From positions 434,001 through 498,000 of the forward strand of contig NZ_CP042829.1 of NCBI RefSeq assembly GCF_008838325.1: a stretch of DNA of 64,000 nucleotides, read 5' to 3'. The DNA is from Tepidiforma bonchosmolovskayae (GTDB lineage: Bacteria; Chloroflexota; Dehalococcoidia; Tepidiformales; Tepidiformaceae). Below the pieces are notes generated by a model, which ran no database searches, had not been told where the DNA came from, and saw only the letters and a program-made list of their open reading frames with translations. Below are positions 9,103-16,090 of this stretch, one piece after another. Within the stretch, counting starts at the first letter, position 1. Every line of letters begins with the position of its first letter. The position numbers were made by a program, and so were the translations under genes.

Positions 9103-9770
9103 CCGAGCCCCAGGTCCGGTTCAGCCGCCTGCCCGTCGACGGCCGCTGGCCCATCACCGGGCGGTATGGCGAGACGTACCGCGACGGCAGCCGCGAGTGG
9201 ATGCACCTCGGCGTGGACTTCGGGTGCCCGACCGGCACTCCAGTCGTCGCCCCGGCCCCGGGCCGGGTCATCCGGCCGAACAATGACGGCTCGTTTGGAG
9301 TCGCGGTCGCGGTCGAGCATGCCGACGGCTGGATCACGCTCTACGCCCATCTGAGCCGCGCGGACGTCTGGCCCGGGGACGAGGTGCGGACCGGCCAGCA
9401 GATCGGGCTGTCCGGTGCGACCGGGTTCGTGACCGGGCCGCACCTGCACTGGCAGATGTGCGACACGTGGCTGTTTCCCCGGGACCCGGCACGCAACCGG
9501 GACCCGCTCGCGTACTACGTGCCCGGCATGCCGGGGGAGGATGATGAGATGACTGCCGATGAGCGAGAACTGTTGCTGCGGGTGGCGACTGTACTGTTCG
9601 GCTCGCCGAGCGGGGCGGATTTCCAGTCAGTCGCCGAGGCCCTGACCGCGGCGCGCCAGTTGACCGCCAACGACACCATCGTGCTGCAGGGGCTGGCCGA
9701 GACGCAGCGGCAACTCATCACGCACACGCACGGCCCCGACGGCAAGCCGGTGCTGCCGGGGAGGTTCTGA
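9099..9770 (+). CDS. Phage endolysin, M23 family metallopeptidase
   Basis: A 223-residue protein with an N-terminal LytM/M23 domain. The zinc ligands and catalytic residues expected of the family are present: H36 and D40 in HLGVD, H84 in YAHLS, and H115/H117 in GPHLHW. It should cut peptide cross-links of the cell wall during lysis or at the virion tip. Residues about 140-223 form a helical tail that may bind wall or virion. There is no signal peptide, so export would depend on the membrane proteins encoded next. The start is the ATG of an ATGA overlap. Confidence 0.85.
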   Translation: MTEPQVRFSRLPVDGRWPITGRYGETYRDGSREWMHLGVDFGCPTGTPVVAPAPGRVIRPNNDGSFGVAVAVEHADGWITLYAHLSRADVWPGDEVRTGQQIGLSGATGFVTGPHLHWQMCDTWLFPRDPARNRDPLAYYVPGMPGEDDEMTADERELLLRVATVLFGSPSGADFQSVAEALTAARQLTANDTIVLQGLAETQRQLITHTHGPDGKPVLPGRF

Positions 9771-9774
9771 GCCG

Positions 9775-10122
9775 GTGTCGCTCCAGCTCGCTACGCTCGT
9801 CGGCCTCGTCTCGGCGCTCACCGGCGCGCTGGTGACACTGGCGTCTGCGTGGCTGCAGGCGCGCACGCAGCGTCGCCGCGAGAGCGGCACTGTGACCACT
9901 GCCGATGCGCAGACGGTGTTCCAGGCCTACGGCCAGCTCAGCCAGATGCTGCTGCAGCTGACGCAGCAGACATCCGAGCGGATGCGGGCGATCGGAGACC
10001 AGCTGGAGCGCGTGTCGCAGCAGCAGGCCGAGCTGGTGAGGGCCCAGCGCGAGTTGCTCGAACTCCAGCGCCGCCAGATGGAGATCCTCGGGCAGATGGA
10101 GGCGCGGTCAAATGGCCACTGA
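9775..10122 (+). CDS. Holin- or spanin-like membrane protein with coiled coil
   Basis: A 115-residue protein: one transmembrane helix at about residues 6-26, then a long Gln/Arg/Glu-rich coiled coil to the end. It follows the endolysin gene by 4 bp with a GTG start and a GGGGAGG ribosome site inside the endolysin end. Topology and place suggest a lysis-cassette membrane protein (holin, antiholin or i-spanin-like). Which of these cannot be decided from sequence. Confidence 0.55.
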   Translation: MSLQLATLVGLVSALTGALVTLASAWLQARTQRRRESGTVTTADAQTVFQAYGQLSQMLLQLTQQTSERMRAIGDQLERVSQQQAELVRAQRELLELQRRQMEILGQMEARSNGH

Positions 10123-10366
10123 CGCCGCCGAGTGCTGGGTCCTTACGTGGGAGGCAGACGGGCGCTGGCACGTACTCGACGTCGCCGACCGCGAGGACGC
10201 CGAGCGGCTGGCAGTCAGGCTCACCGAGTCAGGCCGCCGGAACGTCGGCCTGTTCCACGCCGCCCTCGACATCCCGCCCAGCACCCGCGAGCGCATCTGG
10301 CAGCGGGTGCGGGAGCGGCTGGAGCGCGAGATCCCGGCAGACATCACCACCGGAGGACGACCATGA
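10112..10366 (+). CDS. Small phage protein in lysis cassette, unknown
   Basis: An 84-residue soluble protein (Trp-containing N-terminus, then Arg/Glu-rich helices) that overlaps its upstream neighbour by 11 bp and its downstream neighbour by ATGA. No membrane segment, no motif recognised. Confidence 0.5.
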   Translation: MATDAAECWVLTWEADGRWHVLDVADREDAERLAVRLTESGRRNVGLFHAALDIPPSTRERIWQRVRERLEREIPADITTGGRP

Positions 10367-10530
10367 CCCCAACCATGGCCACCCTGATCACCGTCGCAGT
10401 CATCGTCGCCATCGGCGCGCTGCGGCAGGCGGGCATCATCGACAGTTCGGTCGAGGACACGGCCGTCGCCGTGCTGCTCGGCGGCGGCGCTGGTTACGCG
10501 ATCGGCCGCGCTCAGAGGGTCGGGCAGTGA
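10363..10530 (+). CDS. Small holin-like membrane protein
   Basis: A 55-residue protein, too short for many gene finders, with a GGAGGACGACC ribosome site before an ATG that overlaps the previous stop (ATGA). It has two hydrophobic stretches at about residues 3-19 and 30-45, separated by a short polar turn. Size and placement between lysis genes suggest a holin or holin-associated protein. It ends in a GTGA overlap. Confidence 0.55.
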   Translation: MTPTMATLITVAVIVAIGALRQAGIIDSSVEDTAVAVLLGGGAGYAIGRAQRVGQ

Positions 10531-10733
10531 CGGGCCTCGTGTCGGTCCGGGTGCCGGTCTGGCTCGACCTCGCGACCGGCGAGGCGGAGTACATCACGCT
10601 CGAGGGCGAGCCAGACCGCGAGCACGGGCTCGTGTTCGGGCCCGACCAGGTCGAGCGCTGGCTGGTCGCCCGTGACGAGGCGGTGCGGCGGCGCGAGGTC
10701 CCCGGTCAGCGGCGCCGACGGAGGCGGGCCTGA
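10527..10733 (+). CDS. Small phage protein, unknown
   Basis: A 68-residue protein starting at a GTG in a GTGA overlap. The first two thirds are acidic and strand-like, and it ends in a run of Arg (about six in a row) that could bind nucleic acid or membrane phosphates. It overlaps the next gene by CTGA if the CTG start proposed there is right. No family recognised. Confidence 0.45.
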   Translation: MTGLVSVRVPVWLDLATGEAEYITLEGEPDREHGLVFGPDQVERWLVARDEAVRRREVPGQRRRRRRA

Positions 10734-11206
10734 CCCGGTGGGCCGCGGCGCTGGCGGCGGCTGCGGTGCTGGTCGGGTGCGGCGCGCCTGCCGAGCTGCC
10801 GGTTCCGCCTGGCATCGTTACGGCTACCCCGGCGCCTGCATGGCTGGCTGAGGCGCAGGCGTCGGCGCCGACGGACATCGACCCGCAGCCGGAGGCCACG
10901 CCATGGCCCGCACAGCTGACCGAGGCGCAGATGCGCGAGGTGCTGCGGTTGGCGGGTTGGCCTGCCGAGCTGGTTGATGAGGCGCTGGCTGTGTCGTGGT
11001 GCGAGTCGCGCTGGAGCCCGGGTGCTGTTGGTGACGGCGGGAGCTCGCTGGGCCTGTTCCAGCTGTGGGGCGGCTGGTTCGCGGCGGTCGGGCTGCCGCT
11101 CGAGCGCTGGGATGATCCCGTGGTAAACGCAACCGCGGCGCTCCGTGTCCTGGAGCTCCGCGGTAGGTGGGGTGGGCCGGGCGGGTGGAGCTGCTGGCCG
11201 CCCTAA
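10730..11206 (+). CDS. Lipoprotein lytic transglycosylase/lysozyme-like protein (CTG start)
   Basis: The frame has no ATG or GTG early enough to include a full signal peptide. Starting at the CTG at 10730, which overlaps the previous stop (CTGA) and has GGAGG five bases upstream, yields 158 residues: a positive start, an Ala/Leu core and a lipobox ending VLVGC. After a Pro/Ala linker, residues about 75-150 match the lysozyme-like transglycosylase fold, with the catalytic Glu in CESRW and the downstream GLFQL motif. It would degrade peptidoglycan from the membrane surface. If the GTG at 10766 were used, the signal peptide would be lost. Confidence 0.65.
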   Translation: MTRWAAALAAAAVLVGCGAPAELPVPPGIVTATPAPAWLAEAQASAPTDIDPQPEATPWPAQLTEAQMREVLRLAGWPAELVDEALAVSWCESRWSPGAVGDGGSSLGLFQLWGGWFAAVGLPLERWDDPVVNATAALRVLELRGRWGGPGGWSCWPP

Positions 11207-11220
11207 TGGAGGCAGACCAT

Positions 11221-11538
11221 CTAGCGTCGCCACACGCGGTGGATACCGGCGGCCGCGAGGTCCTCGATGACCTCAGGCGGGACGCCCTCGATGTCCTCGA
11301 GCCACTCCTCAGGCGCCAGCGGGTAACCCGAGAGGGGGCTCGTCTGCCCCTCAGGGCCGCACAGCGTGAGTGTGCGGCTGCCGTCGGCGAACTGGAGCAC
11401 CGTCCACTCCCAGCCATCTGCAGCGAGGGCTGTGGCTGCCCGGTCGGCCATCGCGTCGAGGATCGCCAGGCACGGGCCGATGCCCGTACCGTCAACCCGG
11501 ACAAGGCCCCAGTCAGTGGGGGTAACATTGGCAAGCAT
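11221..11538 (-). CDS. Prophage protein of unknown function
   Basis: A 105-residue acidic soluble protein with a strong AGGAGGAAAAG site before its ATG. It follows the 75-residue gene in the same direction and probably shares the promoter at 11871-11900. The C-terminal half has two helices rich in Glu and Leu ending in Arg-Arg. It converges on the lysis operon with only 14 bp between the stops. Position next to the repressor suggests an accessory, immunity or superinfection gene, but nothing in the sequence proves it. Confidence 0.5.
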   Translation of the reverse strand: MLANVTPTDWGLVRVDGTGIGPCLAILDAMADRAATALAADGWEWTVLQFADGSRTLTLCGPEGQTSPLSGYPLAPEEWLEDIEGVPPEVIEDLAAAGIHRVWRR

Positions 11539-11613
11539 CTTTTCCTCCTATGGCCTGCCTCATCAGTACCCCGGAGGCCACCCGGGGCAGACGGGGCCGA
11601 CGCCCAGTTTCGG

Positions 11614-11841
11614 CTAGCTGGCCTTGGGGGTCTTGGATTGCAGCCAGCTGATGAGTTCGCTGGCCTGGGCCGTCGACAGGCTAGTCATCCAGGCCTTCAC
11701 GGACTGCAGCCGCGCAGCGTCGCGGCTGCTGAAGCTGATGTCCCGCGGCAAATCTGCCGCGAGCTTGCTGCTGAGATACCGGCCGTAGCCGGCCTTCTCG
11801 ATGAGGGCGACTGCGTAATCGATCTGCTTGGGGGTTGCCAT
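11614..11841 (-). CDS. Small prophage protein, repressor-controlled, unknown function
   Basis: A 75-residue helical protein opening MATPKQIDYAVALIEKAGYG. Similar small proteins opening with a MAT-x-KQ-x-x-YA pattern occur in actinophages, to my recollection. GGAGGATGA lies five bases before the ATG. The promoter at 11871-11900 reads straight into it and carries a palindrome between its -35 and -10 boxes, so expression is probably silenced by the neighbouring XRE protein. Confidence 0.6.
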   Translation of the reverse strand: MATPKQIDYAVALIEKAGYGRYLSSKLAADLPRDISFSSRDAARLQSVKAWMTSLSTAQASELISWLQSKTPKAS

Positions 11842-11870
11842 CGGTTCATCCTCCGTGGTGGTCTGACCAC

Positions 11871-11900
11871 AGAGTACTGCAGAATGCAGTAGGCGGTCAA
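11871..11900 (-). promoter_or_regulatory. Prophage promoter with operator in the spacer
   Basis: Reading leftward: TTGACC at 11895-11900, an 18 bp spacer, TACTCT at 11871-11876. The predicted transcript starts about 22 bases before the ATG at 11841. The whole spacer is occupied by the palindrome at 11875-11891, so repressor binding would exclude RNA polymerase. Confidence 0.7.
11875..11891. promoter_or_regulatory. Palindromic operator 1 (CTGCA-N3-TGCAG)
   Basis: TACTGCAGAATGCAGTA is a perfect 17 bp inverted repeat with a 3 bp centre. Its 13 bp core CTGCA-N3-TGCAG recurs upstream of the XRE gene at 12139-12151. Two copies at the two control points of one immunity region indicate a dimeric repressor site. 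Confidence 0.7.
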
Positions 11901-12115
11901 GGGGTTTTGGGGCTCCCCGGGGAAAATTTTTTGTCCTCGACGAGCCGCTCGAGGGCGAGGCGGAGGTAGGGCGGCGGTCGGGTGAGGCCGAGCTCCCAGC
12001 GCTGCAGGGTCGTCAGAGCGACGCCCAGCGCGCGGGCGAGTTCGACCTGCGTGAGCCCGAGCTGCCGCCTGGCGGCGACCACGTCATCAGGTGTGAGGGG
12101 GGTGACTGGCATCAT
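11897..12115 (-). CDS. XRE-family phage repressor
   Basis: A 72-residue protein that is almost entirely one Cro/CI-type helix-turn-helix: VVAARRQLGLTQVELARALG, then the ALTTLQRWELG recognition helix. It has no C-terminal cleavage domain, so SOS-type self-cleavage is not expected. I placed the start at the ATG at 12115 because TACGCT ends six bases before it, as in a leaderless mRNA; a GTG at 12139 would add residues with no ribosome site and sit inside the operator. The operator at 12139-12151 lies near its -35, suggesting autoregulation. Confidence 0.75.
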   Translation of the reverse strand: MMPVTPLTPDDVVAARRQLGLTQVELARALGVALTTLQRWELGLTRPPPYLRLALERLVEDKKFSPGSPKTP

Positions 12116-12138
12116 GGCGCCAGCGTAGCACCGCGGCA

Positions 12139-12151
12139 CTGCAGTCTGCAG
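12139..12151. promoter_or_regulatory. Palindromic operator 2 (CTGCA-N3-TGCAG)
   Basis: CTGCAGTCTGCAG repeats the core of operator 1 with a different 3 bp centre. It lies 24-36 bases upstream of the repressor ATG, over the probable -35 region of the repressor's own promoter (-10 TACGCT at 12122-12127, leftward). Confidence 0.65.
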
Positions 12152-12184
12152 CGTTTGCCGTACGTTATGGGCGCAATCTTAGCA

Positions 12185-12204
12185 TTTGGCTACATTTTGG
12201 CTAC
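12185..12204 (+). repeat. Tandem TTTGGCTAC pair near the prophage end
   Basis: TTTGGCTAC occurs at 12185-12193 and 12196-12204, an 11 bp period, in an AT-richer patch about 150 bp inside the tRNA attachment core. Short direct repeats at one helical turn are typical of arm-type integrase sites. No integrase is in the window, so the assignment is tentative. Confidence 0.35.
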
Positions 12205-12340
12205 GCGCTGGTTGCCAATGGTGCGCTGAGCGGCGTCAATCCACGACGCTCAGCAATGCCGCGATGCCAGCCTGACGGTGACGACAAACCTGCGGCCATG
12301 ACATCGAGTTGACGGGCACCGAAGCGGCAAACGCCGACTG

Positions 12341-12389
12341 CGACCTTCCCAAGGTTGAGACGCGGGTTCGATTCCCGCCATCCGCTCCA
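12341..12389 (+). other. Prophage attachment site: 3' half of tRNA-Gly(CCC)
   Basis: The sequence gives an anticodon stem-loop (CGACC-TTCCCAA-GGTTG, anticodon CCC), a T arm (GCGGG-TTCGATT-CCCGC), the acceptor 3' strand CATCCGC and TCCA. The matching 5' half (acceptor strand GCGGATG, D arm) is absent upstream; instead there is phage-type sequence back to the repressor. A half tRNA at the phage-host border is the standard result of integration into a tRNA 3' end. The intact tRNA should be at the other prophage end, outside this window. The stretch 12152-12340 holds no gene. Confidence 0.8.
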
Positions 12390-12404
12390 GAACGGTGAAT
12401 GACG

Positions 12405-12435
12405 ACGCCCCGCGGGAAATCCCGCGGGGCGTTTT
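12405..12435 (+). terminator. Intrinsic terminator after tRNA-Gly remnant
   Basis: ACGCCCCGCGGG pairs perfectly with CCCGCGGGGCGT around an AAAT loop and runs into TTTT: a 12 bp stem 16 bases after the CCA end. It is probably the host tRNA-Gly terminator left on the host side of the junction. Confidence 0.85.
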
Positions 12436-12459
12436 GCTGCGGCGTTGGAAGGGGCGGGG

Positions 12460-13278
12460 TCAGGCGACCGCGGAGCGGGAGTTCTCAGCTGGAGCGGGGT
12501 GCTGGGGGCGGGCGCGGACGGCGGCGGCGATGCGGGCGCCGGGCTCGTGGTTGCGCGCTGCGACGAGGTCGCGCTGGGCGCGGCGGAGGAAGTCGCGGAC
12601 TTCGAGTTCGCCTTCGTAGCCGGTGAGGGAGACCACGGGGGTGAGCCGCGTGGCGTACTCGTTCGGGATGCAGGCTGCGAGGGCCGGGAGGAGCGCCTCG
12701 GCCTTCATCGCGGTCGTGGCGAGGCGGTCATCGGCGATGATGGCAGCGAAGATCGGACCCTGGAGGTGGGCGACGAAGTCGCCTTCGCCGATGGCCTGGC
12801 GGAGCGCCCGGCCGACAGCGGGCAGGAACCGCTCCTCCGGATTCTTGAGCGCCTCGTAGCCGGTCACATCGGTGAGGGCGAGAGAGAAACCGCGGCCGTT
12901 GCGGACGGAGCGCATCATCTGGCGGCGGAGTTCGAAGACGAAGTGGCGGCTGTTCGGCAGGGCGGTCACCTCATCTTCGTAGATGCGGCCGCGGAGCCGG
13001 TCGATGGCGCGGTGGAATCGGCGGCCCTGTTCGGATTCCTCGTACCAGAACTGGAGGTGGACCACGGTGAAGAGGAGGGTAGTGAAGCCAAGCACGAACC
13101 AGTTCGTGCCGCCGCCCCGGGCGATGACCGTTTGAGCCTGGACGCAGAAGACGAGCAGCCACACGGCAAAGGTGGCCGGGCGAAGGAGGCGGACGACGAG
13201 CGGCGTTTCGACGGAGCCGAGTGCGGACTGCTCGGTCGAGGGCAGGAGGAAGGCGTTAAGGACGGGCGGTTTGTTCAT
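12460..13278 (-). CDS. Membrane protein with degenerate GGDEF domain
   Basis: A 272-residue protein: two transmembrane helices at about residues 30-50 and 58-78, then a GGDEF-type fold from about 98 (DEVTALPNSRHF opens it as in diguanylate cyclases). The signature GGDEF loop is replaced by LQGPIFAA and the metal-binding Asp positions are largely lost, so cyclic-di-GMP synthesis is not expected. It could instead bind GTP or act as a signalling scaffold. The C-terminus is Ala/Pro/Arg-rich. No ribosome site of strength is visible before the ATG. Confidence 0.7.
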   Translation of the reverse strand: MNKPPVLNAFLLPSTEQSALGSVETPLVVRLLRPATFAVWLLVFCVQAQTVIARGGGTNWFVLGFTTLLFTVVHLQFWYEESEQGRRFHRAIDRLRGRIYEDEVTALPNSRHFVFELRRQMMRSVRNGRGFSLALTDVTGYEALKNPEERFLPAVGRALRQAIGEGDFVAHLQGPIFAAIIADDRLATTAMKAEALLPALAACIPNEYATRLTPVVSLTGYEGELEVRDFLRRAQRDLVAARNHEPGARIAAAVRARPQHPAPAENSRSAVA

Positions 13279-13370
13279 GGGCGGCCCCGTTCGGTCTCAC
13301 TGGTAGAGATCGAACGACGGGCCACCCTTCCGCAGGGAGCATGTGTAAACGGTGTGTAATTCGTGGAGGG

Positions 13371-14819
13371 CTAGCGCCGCGGTGCGGGCAGGCTCATGAG
13401 GTATTCGTGGATGGCTTCGGCGGCGCGGCGCCCGTCGGCGAGGGCGGTGACGACGAGGTCGGCGCCGTTGACGTTATCGCCGCCGGCGAAGACGCCGGGC
13501 CGGGTAGTGCGGCCTTTCTCGTCGACCTGGATGAGGGCCTTCCGGTCGGTGCGGATGCCGGAGGTGGTCTGCGGGACAACGGGGTCGGCGCCGTAGCCGA
13601 TGGCGATGACGACGGCGTCGGCGGGAATGACGAATTCGCTGCCGGGGACGGGGATGGGCCGGCGGCGGCCGGTCTCGTCCGGTTCGCCAAGCTGCATACG
13701 CTGGCATTCGACGGCGCGGACGCGGCCGTTTTCGTCGCCGAGGATGCGGGTGGGCAGGGTGAGCATTTCGAAGCGGACGCCTTCTTCGCGGGCGTTCTTG
13801 CGCTCCTCTTCGCGGCCGAGCATTTCGGCTTCGGTGCGGCGGTAGACGCAGGTGACGTTCTGGGCGCCGAGGCGGACGGCGGTGCGGACGCAGTCCATGG
13901 AGGTATCGCCGCCGCCGATGACGACGACGTCGTTCAGCTTCGGCAGGGGGGTGCGCAGGCGTTCGGGGAGCATTTCGGGGGCGAGGTTGCCGCGCACGAG
14001 GAACTCGGTGGCGGAGTAGACGCCCTCGAGGTCTTCGCCTTCGATGCCCATTTCGTTGCCGACGCCGGCTCCGGTGCCGATGAAGACGGCGTGGAAGCCC
14101 TGCTGGAAGAGTTCGTCGATGGTGATATCGCGGCCGACGTAGGTGTTGCAGATGAACCGGACGCCCATCGCCTCGAGGTGGGCGATGTACTCGTCGACGA
14201 TGTTCTTGCGCATTTTGAAGTTGGGGATGCCGTAGACGAGGACGCCGCCGGGCTCGGGCCAGTATTCGTAGACGGTGACGCTGTGGCCCTTATCGGCGAG
14301 CTGCTCTGCAACGGCGAGGCCGGCGGGGCCGGAGCCGATGACGGCGACCTTGAAGCCGGTCGGCTCGGGCATATAGCGGGGCATGGGGTAGCCGCCGAGC
14401 TGCTGGCGCTGGTAATCGGTGCAGAAGGCTTCGAGCTTGCCGATGGTGACGGGCGGCTCCTGCTTGCCGCCGGGCCGGATGGCGAACCCGACGACGCAGG
14501 CGCCTTCGCAGAGCTTCTCCTGGGGGCAGAGGCGGCCGCACATCTCGGGGAGGTTGGAAGTTTCGCGGAACTTGTCGGCGGCGCCGAGGATGTCGCCGGC
14601 TTCGATGAGGGCAAGCGCACCGGGGATATCGTTGTGGACGGGACAGGCCTCCTGGCAGGGCGCAGAGGGGCACTGGATGCAGCGCGAGGCCTCGATGCGG
14701 GCGGCGTTCAGGTCGAAGCCGAGGTAGGTTTCCTCGAAGTTGCGCTTGCGTTCTTCGGGGTCCTGCTTCGGAACGGGCTGGACGCTGATGGCGAGGCGGC
14801 GGGCGACGTCGTTGGCCAT
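13371..14819 (-). CDS. gltD: Glutamate synthase small subunit-like NADPH oxidoreductase
   Basis: A 482-residue protein close to the usual GltD length. Residues about 45-110 carry the N-terminal cysteine sets for two 4Fe-4S clusters (CIQC...CQEACP and CGRLCPQEKLCEGAC). An FAD-binding GxGPAG motif follows at about 160 (VIGSGPAGLAVAEQ), the NADPH-binding GGGDTS motif at about 300, and the final FAD contact in GVFAGGDNVNGADLVV. It would feed electrons from NADPH to a partner. No gltB is adjacent, so its partner may be elsewhere or it may be a GltD-like ferredoxin reductase. GGAGAAG precedes the ATG. Confidence 0.85.
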   Translation of the reverse strand: MANDVARRLAISVQPVPKQDPEERKRNFEETYLGFDLNAARIEASRCIQCPSAPCQEACPVHNDIPGALALIEAGDILGAADKFRETSNLPEMCGRLCPQEKLCEGACVVGFAIRPGGKQEPPVTIGKLEAFCTDYQRQQLGGYPMPRYMPEPTGFKVAVIGSGPAGLAVAEQLADKGHSVTVYEYWPEPGGVLVYGIPNFKMRKNIVDEYIAHLEAMGVRFICNTYVGRDITIDELFQQGFHAVFIGTGAGVGNEMGIEGEDLEGVYSATEFLVRGNLAPEMLPERLRTPLPKLNDVVVIGGGDTSMDCVRTAVRLGAQNVTCVYRRTEAEMLGREEERKNAREEGVRFEMLTLPTRILGDENGRVRAVECQRMQLGEPDETGRRRPIPVPGSEFVIPADAVVIAIGYGADPVVPQTTSGIRTDRKALIQVDEKGRTTRPGVFAGGDNVNGADLVVTALADGRRAAEAIHEYLMSLPAPRR

Positions 14820-14908
14820 GCTTCTCCGGTGCCGGGATTGCGGCGTGATTCCAGGGTCACCTGATCGTACCTGAGGGGAGGGAGGAAGTGAACCGGGCTG
14901 CTGCGGCC

Positions 14909-15400
14909 TCAGGCGCCGGCGGCGCGCTGCTGGTACTCGCGGTCGGCGCGCTTGCCGCGGTAGACGCGCATGTCGATGGCGCGGGTGACCTGGGGTTCAA
15001 GGCGGAAAAGGAGCCGCGGCTCGGTCTGCATGTTGGCGAAGAAGGCATCGACCGCAGGGGCGTTCGCAGGGTCACCGCGGCCGACGTACTTCTCGACGAG
15101 GAGGCGGGAAATCGGCCAGATGTCGAAACCCGGGAGTTCGAAGGGGGTGACGCGGCCGTCGAACTCGACATGGCCGGTTAGGGGCGGGCCGGACTCGATG
15201 CAGAGCGAGGCGCGGGGGTCGCGCAGGAGGTGCCTGCACCAGACGCGGTTGTAGGTGCCGGTGATCCAGATGCCATCGTCGCGGTAGAGCCACCAGACGG
15301 GGACGGTGTATGGCATGCCGTCGCGGCGGAGGGTGGCGATGACGCCGACGACCGGCAGCTGGAGGAATTCGGCGAGGGTTTCAGGCGTCATCCGGGGCAT
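14909..15400 (-). CDS. Pyridoxamine 5'-phosphate oxidase-fold protein
   Basis: A 163-residue protein with the split-barrel flavin-binding pattern: VVGVIATLRRDGMPYTVPVW, then WITGTYNRVWCRHLLRDPR. The group includes FMN- and F420-dependent oxidoreductases; substrate cannot be read from sequence. It overlaps the upstream GNAT gene by 20 bp and was probably translated from the same mRNA. A second ATG nine bases in (MTPETL) is an alternative start. Confidence 0.75.
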   Translation of the reverse strand: MPRMTPETLAEFLQLPVVGVIATLRRDGMPYTVPVWWLYRDDGIWITGTYNRVWCRHLLRDPRASLCIESGPPLTGHVEFDGRVTPFELPGFDIWPISRLLVEKYVGRGDPANAPAVDAFFANMQTEPRLLFRLEPQVTRAIDMRVYRGKRADREYQQRAAGA

Positions 15401-15965
15401 GGGCGGCGGGCTCCTCGGGAGCTGGCGGCGCGGGTTCCGCGGGAGGTTCGCGGAAGGCGGCCATCAGGATGCGGTCATCGTACCGCCCGTCGACCCAGGT
15501 GTGGGCGCGCTGGCAGCCTTCGACGGCGAACCCTGCGGCTTCGAAGCAGCGGCGGGCGCGCTCGTTGGAGGCGGGCACGGCGAGCCAGATCTTGCGGAGG
15601 TTCCGGAGCCGGAAGGCGTACTTAAGGAGAAGCCGGACGACATCGCGGCCGTACTTGCGGTTGATGTAGTCGCGGTCGCCGATGGTAATACGGAGCTCGG
15701 CGGTGCGGGCCGCTTCGTCGATGTTGCGCAGCATGCAGTGGCCGATGATCTTGCCGCCCTGGACTTCGATGGCGAACCAGGAGGGCCGGGGCGACTGGCC
15801 GGCGCAGAGGGCTTCGAAGCGCTCGGCGAGGTGCTCGGGCGTGAGCGGAACGGGGACATCTTCGCCGCCGAGGAGCTGGAGTTCGACGTCGTTATGGAAG
15901 TCGAGCAGCCGCTCGAGGTATTCGCGGCGCATGGGCCGGAGGATGGTGCGTTCGCCCTTGAGCAT
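15381..15965 (-). CDS. GNAT-family N-acetyltransferase (RimJ/RimL type)
   Basis: A 194-residue protein beginning LKGERTILRPMRREYLERLL, the usual opening of RimJ-like acetyltransferases. The acetyl-CoA loop is represented by NRKYGRDVVRLLLKYAFRLR and the C-terminal NERARRCFEAAGF strand-helix is clear. The last 25 residues are a Pro/Ala/Glu tail. It could acetylate a protein N-terminus or small amine; substrate unknown. GAGGGGG lies ten bases before the ATG. Confidence 0.8.
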   Translation of the reverse strand: MLKGERTILRPMRREYLERLLDFHNDVELQLLGGEDVPVPLTPEHLAERFEALCAGQSPRPSWFAIEVQGGKIIGHCMLRNIDEAARTAELRITIGDRDYINRKYGRDVVRLLLKYAFRLRNLRKIWLAVPASNERARRCFEAAGFAVEGCQRAHTWVDGRYDDRILMAAFREPPAEPAPPAPEEPAAHAPDDA

Positions 15966-16090
15966 GGCGTGGCCGCCCCCTCGGGGTTGCGGAGTTGAGG
16001 TGCTACCGGAAGGTATCGGCTGGACCGGTGGCGGGGAGCAGGGGAGTTACCGGGGCGACTGAAGGGACGCGGTGAGCGAAACTCCTGTTC

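Noticed and set aside
12137-12139. GTG at 12139 as XRE start
   Set aside because: No ribosome site, overlaps the operator palindrome and adds residues not typical of the family.
12310-12389. Complete tRNA-Gly gene
   Set aside because: No acceptor 5' strand or D arm can be found upstream; only the 3' half is present.
13341-14864. 507-residue open frame antisense to gltD
   Set aside because: Translation is Asp/Glu/Gly/Ala-rich, the mirror of the gltD codons, while the minus strand has clear iron-sulfur and FAD motifs.
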